NCBI GenBank assembly: GCA_964406035.1
Contig: CAYOQB010000007.1
Location: 1-64,000 of the forward strand
DNA from: JAIEPW01 sp964406035
GTDB taxonomy: Bacteria; Acidobacteriota; Terriglobia; Bryobacterales; Bryobacteraceae
Direction: 5' to 3'
DNA length: 64,000 nucleotides
Shown here piece by piece: positions 59,564 to 64,000 of the stretch. How positions within the stretch are numbered: position 1 is the first letter of the stretch; every line of letters begins with the position of its first letter. The notes beneath the pieces are model-generated. The model was not told where the DNA came from and searched no databases. It saw only the letters and a list, made by a program, of their open reading frames with translations. The position numbers and the translations under genes are program-made.

Positions 59564-61168
59564 ATGACTTGCCAACTTCTCTTTCTTCTGATTGCCGCCG
59601 CAGTGGTGCTGGGTGGCGCACCTTCCGCCGACCTCGAATCCATCCTGGACCGCATCGTCGCGCGAGAAGAGGAGTTCCTGCAAAAACTGAGCGCCACGCA
59701 ACCTCTCGTGGAGACCTACGTGCAGCATTGGCCACAGGAGGGCGATAGCGGGCCGCAACGCGATGAGTATTTCCTGGGCCGCCTGCAGCTCGCCGGTGAG
59801 GTCGAGTACGTACCTCTCGTGCAGAGTGACGCCGCCGGGAAGCGAAGGTGGAAGTGGCCCCGCGGGGGCGGATTCGAGTTTCTGCCGCGCGGCTTCGCGC
59901 AGATGGCCGTGATCGACGCGCGCGACTTCAACCGGGATACCTATATCTTCGGTTTCGTCCGCAAGGAGTTTTTGGGGCGTGCGCGGTGCCTGGTCTTCGA
60001 CGTGCTCCCCAAGCAGGCAAAAGCACCGGGCAAGTTTCAAGGACGGATTTGGGTTGAGGAGGAGCAGCTCCGGATCGTCCGTGTGAACGGGACGTACACG
60101 CACCCCGACAAACGGCCCGCAATCCAGTATTTTCATTTCGACGTGTTGCGGCAGAAAGTAACTCCGGATTTCTGGGCTCCAGCTTTGATTTATGTAGAGG
60201 ATTCGGCGCCCGGCTCGCGGCGCGAGCCCGGTCTCCGGTTCAAGGCCCAGACCCGGCTGTGGGCTTTTGGTCCGCGGACATCATCGAGTGCTGACGAACT
60301 GGCGGAGATCACGGTTGCGAGCGGTCCGGTGTCCGACTCCACTCCCGGGCGCGACCTGTCGCCCCTGGCAGGGCAGCGGGAGTGGGAGCGGCAATCGGAA
60401 CGCAACGTTCTGGACCGGCTTGAGCAGGCAGGCCTGCTGGGAAAACGCGGCAAGCTGGAGGATGTCCTGGATTCCGTCGCCTCTGTGCTTGCGGCTGCTT
60501 CCGGGGCAAACCTGGAAGTACGGTGCCGGGTCCTGCTGACCACTCCGCTGGAAAGCTTTACGATCGGTCACACGATTGTGCTCAGCCGCGGCCTGATCGA
60601 CGTGCTCCCGGACGAAAGCGCGCTGGCGCTGGTAATCGCCTCCGAACTCGCGCATATCGCACTCGGCCATCCGACTCCGACCGCGTTTGCCTTTCCCAAT
60701 CGGATGATGGTCAGCGATTCCGATCTCATGTCCGGCCTGAAGATGGCACGGAGCGCCGCGGAGATCGCGGCGGCGTCGGCCCGGGCGGCCGCCATAATCG
60801 AGCAGTCACCTTACCCCAAAACCGGCAACGCGGGCTTGTTTCTGCGGGCTCTGTCCTCCCGGCGAGCCCCCCTCGCGCGCCTGCTCTCGTCGAACCTGGG
60901 AAACCAACTGGCCGGCGCCGAGATCAGATACGCAGCGCTGGTGGAGCGGTCGCCCGCTTTGAATGAAGGGAAGCTCGAACAGATCGCCGCGCTTCCGCTT
61001 GGCTCCCGCGTTCGTCTCAATCCTTGGACAAATGAGACGTGGCTGGCCGAAGCAAGACCGCTCAGCATCCTGAACGCGCGGGAGAAGATGCCGTTTGAGG
61101 TATCGCCGTTCCCTCCGGCACTTGCCGACGCAGCTCACGGGCCGGCGCCTTCCCAGCCTCACAATTGA
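59564..61168 (+). CDS. Secreted M48-like protein with degenerate HExxH motif
   Basis: A 534-residue protein with a signal peptide (CQLLFLLIAAAVVLGGA). An N-terminal beta-rich region (about 30-230) precedes an M48-like peptidase region (about 300-450). The zinc motif reads IASELAHIALGH: the first His of HExxH is Ser, while the Glu, second His and following His region are kept. It is therefore probably not a normal zinc protease. It closes the EPS locus, 5 bp after the TonB gene. Confidence 0.8.
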   Translation: MTCQLLFLLIAAAVVLGGAPSADLESILDRIVAREEEFLQKLSATQPLVETYVQHWPQEGDSGPQRDEYFLGRLQLAGEVEYVPLVQSDAAGKRRWKWPRGGGFEFLPRGFAQMAVIDARDFNRDTYIFGFVRKEFLGRARCLVFDVLPKQAKAPGKFQGRIWVEEEQLRIVRVNGTYTHPDKRPAIQYFHFDVLRQKVTPDFWAPALIYVEDSAPGSRREPGLRFKAQTRLWAFGPRTSSSADELAEITVASGPVSDSTPGRDLSPLAGQREWERQSERNVLDRLEQAGLLGKRGKLEDVLDSVASVLAAASGANLEVRCRVLLTTPLESFTIGHTIVLSRGLIDVLPDESALALVIASELAHIALGHPTPTAFAFPNRMMVSDSDLMSGLKMARSAAEIAAASARAAAIIEQSPYPKTGNAGLFLRALSSRRAPLARLLSSNLGNQLAGAEIRYAALVERSPALNEGKLEQIAALPLGSRVRLNPWTNETWLAEARPLSILNAREKMPFEVSPFPPALADAAHGPAPSQPHN

Positions 61169-61192
61169 TCCGGTTCCGGGGCTGTTTTCGCG

Positions 61193-61198
61193 TATACT
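61193..61198 (+). promoter_or_regulatory. -10 element for the PAAR gene
   Basis: TATACT matches TATAAT at five of six positions and lies 15 nt before the ATG at 61214. No good -35 or Shine-Dalgarno is seen. Confidence 0.45.
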
Positions 61199-61213
61199 GT
61201 TGGACGGTTTTCC

Positions 61214-61711
61214 ATGCCTACAGGCCCTGCAGCGCGAATCACCGACAATGTCGCCCACCCGCTTCCGCCGGTGCTGACGCCCGGTCCGGGCAGCTTCGAT
61301 GTTCTCATCGGATTCCTGCCCGCGTGGCGGGGTATGCCCCTTGCGGCGGTTGCCGCGTTACAGGCTATGAAAACAACGGCGGACACGGCCATCAAGGCCG
61401 CGGAAGCGGCCACCGCGGCGGCCACTGGGCCCGCGCTGCCGGCCGCGAAAGCGGCGGAAGAGGCTACCAAGGCCACCGCGCTGGCCTCCATGTCGGGGGC
61501 CATCACGGGCGCCGCGGCCGGCGCGGACATCCATGTATGCACCACCCCGTTGCCCATTCCGCCTCACGGCCCTGGCGTCGTGATCAACGGCAGCGCGACA
61601 GTTTCCATCAACATGCTGCCGGCGTGCCGCCTGGGCGATACCATTCTCGAGGCGATCGGGCCGCCCAACAGCATCGTAAAGGGCGAAATGACGGTGATCA
61701 TCGGGGGCTGA
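61214..61711 (+). CDS. PAAR-domain protein with inserted helix
   Basis: A 165-residue PAAR-type spike-tip protein. PAAR half-motifs lie at the N-terminus (ARITDNVAHPLPPVLTPG, LIGFLPAWRG) and C-terminus (DIHVCTTPLPIPPHGPG, INMLPACRLGDTI). Between them is an Ala/Lys-rich helical insertion (about 45-100). PAAR proteins cap the type VI secretion spike and can carry toxins. No T6SS gene is in the window and no toxin domain is seen. It has its own promoter, 46 bp after the EPS locus. Confidence 0.82.
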   Translation: MPTGPAARITDNVAHPLPPVLTPGPGSFDVLIGFLPAWRGMPLAAVAALQAMKTTADTAIKAAEAATAAATGPALPAAKAAEEATKATALASMSGAITGAAAGADIHVCTTPLPIPPHGPGVVINGSATVSINMLPACRLGDTILEAIGPPNSIVKGEMTVIIGG

Positions 61712-61713
61712 CG

Positions 61714-64000
61714 CTACTCGTAGCGAAGCGCCTGAATGGGGTCGATCTTCGTCGCGCGGCGCGCCGGAATCCAACTCGCCGCCACCGCAATCACCAGCCA
61801 GATCATGCCAACGGCGACGTAAGTGATCGTGTTCGCTGGAGAAATCTCAAATAGCAGGCCGCTCAGAATGCGGCTGGCAGCCAGTGCCGCCGCCAGGCCG
61901 ATGACCACGCCGATCGCCGCAAGCTTCAGCCCGCCACCGAGAATCATGCCGCGGACCTCTCCGGGAGTGGCGCCCAGCGCCAGCCGGACACCGATCTCAT
62001 GCGACCGCTGCGTGACCGAATAGGACATGACGCCGTAGATCCCGATTACCGCCAGGCCAAGCGCGAGGGCGGAAAACACGGTCAGGAGGGTAGTGTTGAA
62101 GCGTGGCTGAGCCGTGGAAGAATCAATCCATTGGTTCATCGTCCGGACGTCCGACACCGGCTGCTTCGGATCCATGGAGCGCACTGCGCCCACTACGGCG
62201 GAAGCCAGCTGCTCAGGCTCGCCCGCGGCGCGCACCACCAGTGTCATAAACGGGAACGGAAGATGGGCGTGCGGATAGTAGACCATCGGCCGCACAACTC
62301 CGTCGAGCGCGGCATATCTCGCATCTCCCACCACGCCCACGATCTCGCCCGGCACGTCGTCGCCCATCTGTACCACCAGCCGGGCTCCGATGGGATCACG
62401 GTCGCGGAAATGCAACCGCGCCATCGCCTCGTTCACCACGAACCTGCGTGGAGCATCTCGCCGGTTGTCCGCGGCTTCGAAAAGGCGTCCCCGCTTCAAA
62501 GGGATGCGCATGGTTTCGAAGTACCCGGGATGCGTCACACGGACGTCGCACACCGGGCGCTGTCCTGCCTGGCTCTCCGGATCGCCGACGATGTCGAATC
62601 CAGTAGCGGCGCCGGGGCCGGAGAAGGGCAAAAATGTCACCGAACCTGCGGAAACCACGCCTGGCAACGCGCGGACCTTTTCGTTCAGTTGCTCGAAAAA
62701 GGCGGGGAAAGCGTCGGGAGGAGCGTTCGCCGCTGACGTCCGGCTGACCGCCACGGTCAGCACGTGATCCGGATCAAAACCGGGATCTACTCGCTCCAGC
62801 CTGATAAAGCTCTCGATCAAGAGCCCAGCGCCCACCAGCAGCGTCAGAGACAACGCGACTTCCGCCACCACGAAGAGTCCGCGCAGGCGATTCCCTTTCG
62901 CCGACCCGGCCGATCCGCGTCCCCCCTCCTTGAGCGAATCCGCCAGCGCGGCGCGGGCACTCTGCATCGCGGGAACCGCGCCGAACAGCAGGGCGGTCAG
63001 CAGCGTCGCTCCCAGCGCGAACAGAAGGGCCGCGGGGTCTACGCCCACATCCTCCAGGCGCGGCACCGACGCCGGAGCGAACTTCTTCAATAGCGCCGTC
63101 AACCAGAAGCTCAGCGCGATGCCGGCTGCCCCTCCCACCAGCGAGAGCCCGAAGCTCTCAGTGAGTGACTGCGCCATCAGCCTGCCGCGGCTCGCGCCCA
63201 GCGCCGCGCGAACCGACATGTCGCGTTCCCGTGCCGCGGATCGCGACAACTGCAGGTTTGCAATATTGGCGCACGCAATCAATAAAACCAGTCCCACGGC
63301 GGCAAACAGCACCAATAATGACCGGCGCACCGGCGCGGCGAACTGCTCCGACAGGGGCACGATGTTTACGCCCCAGCCCTTGTTGAAATCGGGATGGCGC
63401 TGCTCCAGGCGTTGCGCGATCGCCGAGAACTCACTTTGGGCCTGCTCCATGCTGACCCCCGGCGCAAGTTTTCCGATCACCCGAAGGGACCTTCCGCTGC
63501 GAACCCGATAATCGACGGACGGATTCAGCGTCAGCGTCGCCCAGACATCCACCGGCGTCCCGAGCGTCTGAAAGCCGGGCGGGAGAATCCCTACCACCTG
63601 GTAGGCAGAGCCGCTCAAGTCGATGGTTTTGCCGACGATGTCCGGACGGGCTCCGAACTTCCGCTGCCATATGGCGTGACTGATCACCGCCGCTCGCGCG
63701 GCTTCAGGTCTTTCGTCGTCCCACGTCAGAAGCCGGCCCGAATGCGGAAGGGCGCCGAGCATGGGGAAAAACGATCCCGATACGCCCTGGACGCGAATCT
63801 CCTCCGGATCGCCGGCGCCCGTCAGGTTGCGCCGCCCGTCGGAGATCAGGCTCAAGGACGCGAACGATTTCTGTTCGGCAACCCAGTCCCGGTAATTTGC
63901 CGGAGCCACTACGTTCTGCCGGCGATCTCGCGGGAAGTTGCGCTCCCACACCATCGCCAGGCGTTCCGGTTCGGCGAAGGGGAGAGGCTTGAGCAGCACC
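61714..64000 (-). CDS. ADOP/MacB-type ABC transporter permease (5' part outside window)
   Basis: The frame is open at the right edge, so the N-terminus is missing. About 760 visible residues follow the acidobacterial ADOP plan. A MacB periplasmic core (about 1-240) leads to the first FtsX permease domain (NIANLQLSRSAARERDMSVR), a second periplasmic domain, and a C-terminal FtsX domain (TQRSHEIGVRLALGATPGEV). These are macrolide/peptide-type exporters; the ATPase partner would lie outside or elsewhere. The stop is 2 bp from the PAAR gene. Confidence 0.9.
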   Translation of the reverse strand, partial: VLLKPLPFAEPERLAMVWERNFPRDRRQNVVAPANYRDWVAEQKSFASLSLISDGRRNLTGAGDPEEIRVQGVSGSFFPMLGALPHSGRLLTWDDERPEAARAAVISHAIWQRKFGARPDIVGKTIDLSGSAYQVVGILPPGFQTLGTPVDVWATLTLNPSVDYRVRSGRSLRVIGKLAPGVSMEQAQSEFSAIAQRLEQRHPDFNKGWGVNIVPLSEQFAAPVRRSLLVLFAAVGLVLLIACANIANLQLSRSAARERDMSVRAALGASRGRLMAQSLTESFGLSLVGGAAGIALSFWLTALLKKFAPASVPRLEDVGVDPAALLFALGATLLTALLFGAVPAMQSARAALADSLKEGGRGSAGSAKGNRLRGLFVVAEVALSLTLLVGAGLLIESFIRLERVDPGFDPDHVLTVAVSRTSAANAPPDAFPAFFEQLNEKVRALPGVVSAGSVTFLPFSGPGAATGFDIVGDPESQAGQRPVCDVRVTHPGYFETMRIPLKRGRLFEAADNRRDAPRRFVVNEAMARLHFRDRDPIGARLVVQMGDDVPGEIVGVVGDARYAALDGVVRPMVYYPHAHLPFPFMTLVVRAAGEPEQLASAVVGAVRSMDPKQPVSDVRTMNQWIDSSTAQPRFNTTLLTVFSALALGLAVIGIYGVMSYSVTQRSHEIGVRLALGATPGEVRGMILGGGLKLAAIGVVIGLAAALAASRILSGLLFEISPANTITYVAVGMIWLVIAVAASWIPARRATKIDPIQALRYE

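Noticed and set aside
61161..61192. Possible terminator after the EPS locus (CCGGTTCCGG then a short T run)
   Set aside because: The stem is only four base pairs and the T run is interrupted; it does not look like an intrinsic terminator.
1..64000. CRISPR, insertion sequences, tRNA, rRNA, attachment sites
   Set aside because: No regularly spaced long repeats, transposase, integrase or RNA-gene consensus was seen on reading both strands.

Overview
The window is a dense, GC-rich bacterial chromosome segment with about 62 protein genes, no rRNA or tRNA that I can see, no insertion sequences and no CRISPR. The gene content points to Acidobacteriota, most likely a Bryobacterales/Solibacter-like organism. 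The signs are an ADOP/MacB-type permease at the right edge, many secreted acidobacterial-type hypothetical proteins, a CsgG-like protein beside a PASTA-less Ser/Thr kinase, and a very large exopolysaccharide (EPS) locus. The assignment is inferred from protein character, not from a marker search.

Layout. 1-9.0 kb: end of a SulP anion transporter, a FUSC exporter, a PhoD phosphatase, an SDR protein, a D-lactate dehydrogenase and an amidohydrolase. 8.9-13.2 kb: a protein-repair neighbourhood (secreted isoaspartyl methyltransferase, RluA pseudouridine synthase, MsrA, two paralogous small secreted proteins, an M20 peptidase). 13.2-15.1 kb: an orphan Wzm-type ABC permease coupled to a sulfatase-fold protein that has lost its metal and formylglycine residues. 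15.3-21.6 kb: DUF3108, a GDSL hydrolase, a Ser/Thr kinase, CsgG and infC with an unusual leader. 21.6-25.1 kb: a ComF/HNH operon, folP and a BON-domain protein. 25.1-28.3 kb: a three-gene glycosyltransferase/methyltransferase operon. 28.4-36.3 kb: uridine kinase, enoyl-CoA hydratase, transglutaminase-like protein, beta-propeller, SpoIVB/S55-like peptidase and an APH-type kinase.

36.35-61.2 kb is one EPS biosynthesis and export locus. It runs from a PHP phosphatase and a NusG paralogue through Wza, the Wzc tyrosine kinase, an acyltransferase, a Wzx flippase, four glycosyltransferases, a Wzy-like polymerase, a methyltransferase, a DegT aminotransferase, a split transketolase, a PglC/WcaJ-type initiating transferase and a CapD-type dehydratase. 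A single opposite-strand gene then interrupts it. It continues with an O-antigen-ligase-like protein, FecR-like, TPR-like and TonB proteins and an M48-like protein with a broken HExxH motif. Most junctions are ATGA or GTGA overlaps, so the genes are probably translationally coupled. A PAAR protein with its own promoter follows, and the window ends inside an ADOP permease.

Two genome-style features recur. Many first-of-operon genes have a -10-like hexamer only 7-15 nt before the start codon and no Shine-Dalgarno, which suggests leaderless transcription. All ten convergent gene pairs meet within about 10 bp or overlap, leaving no room for intrinsic terminators.
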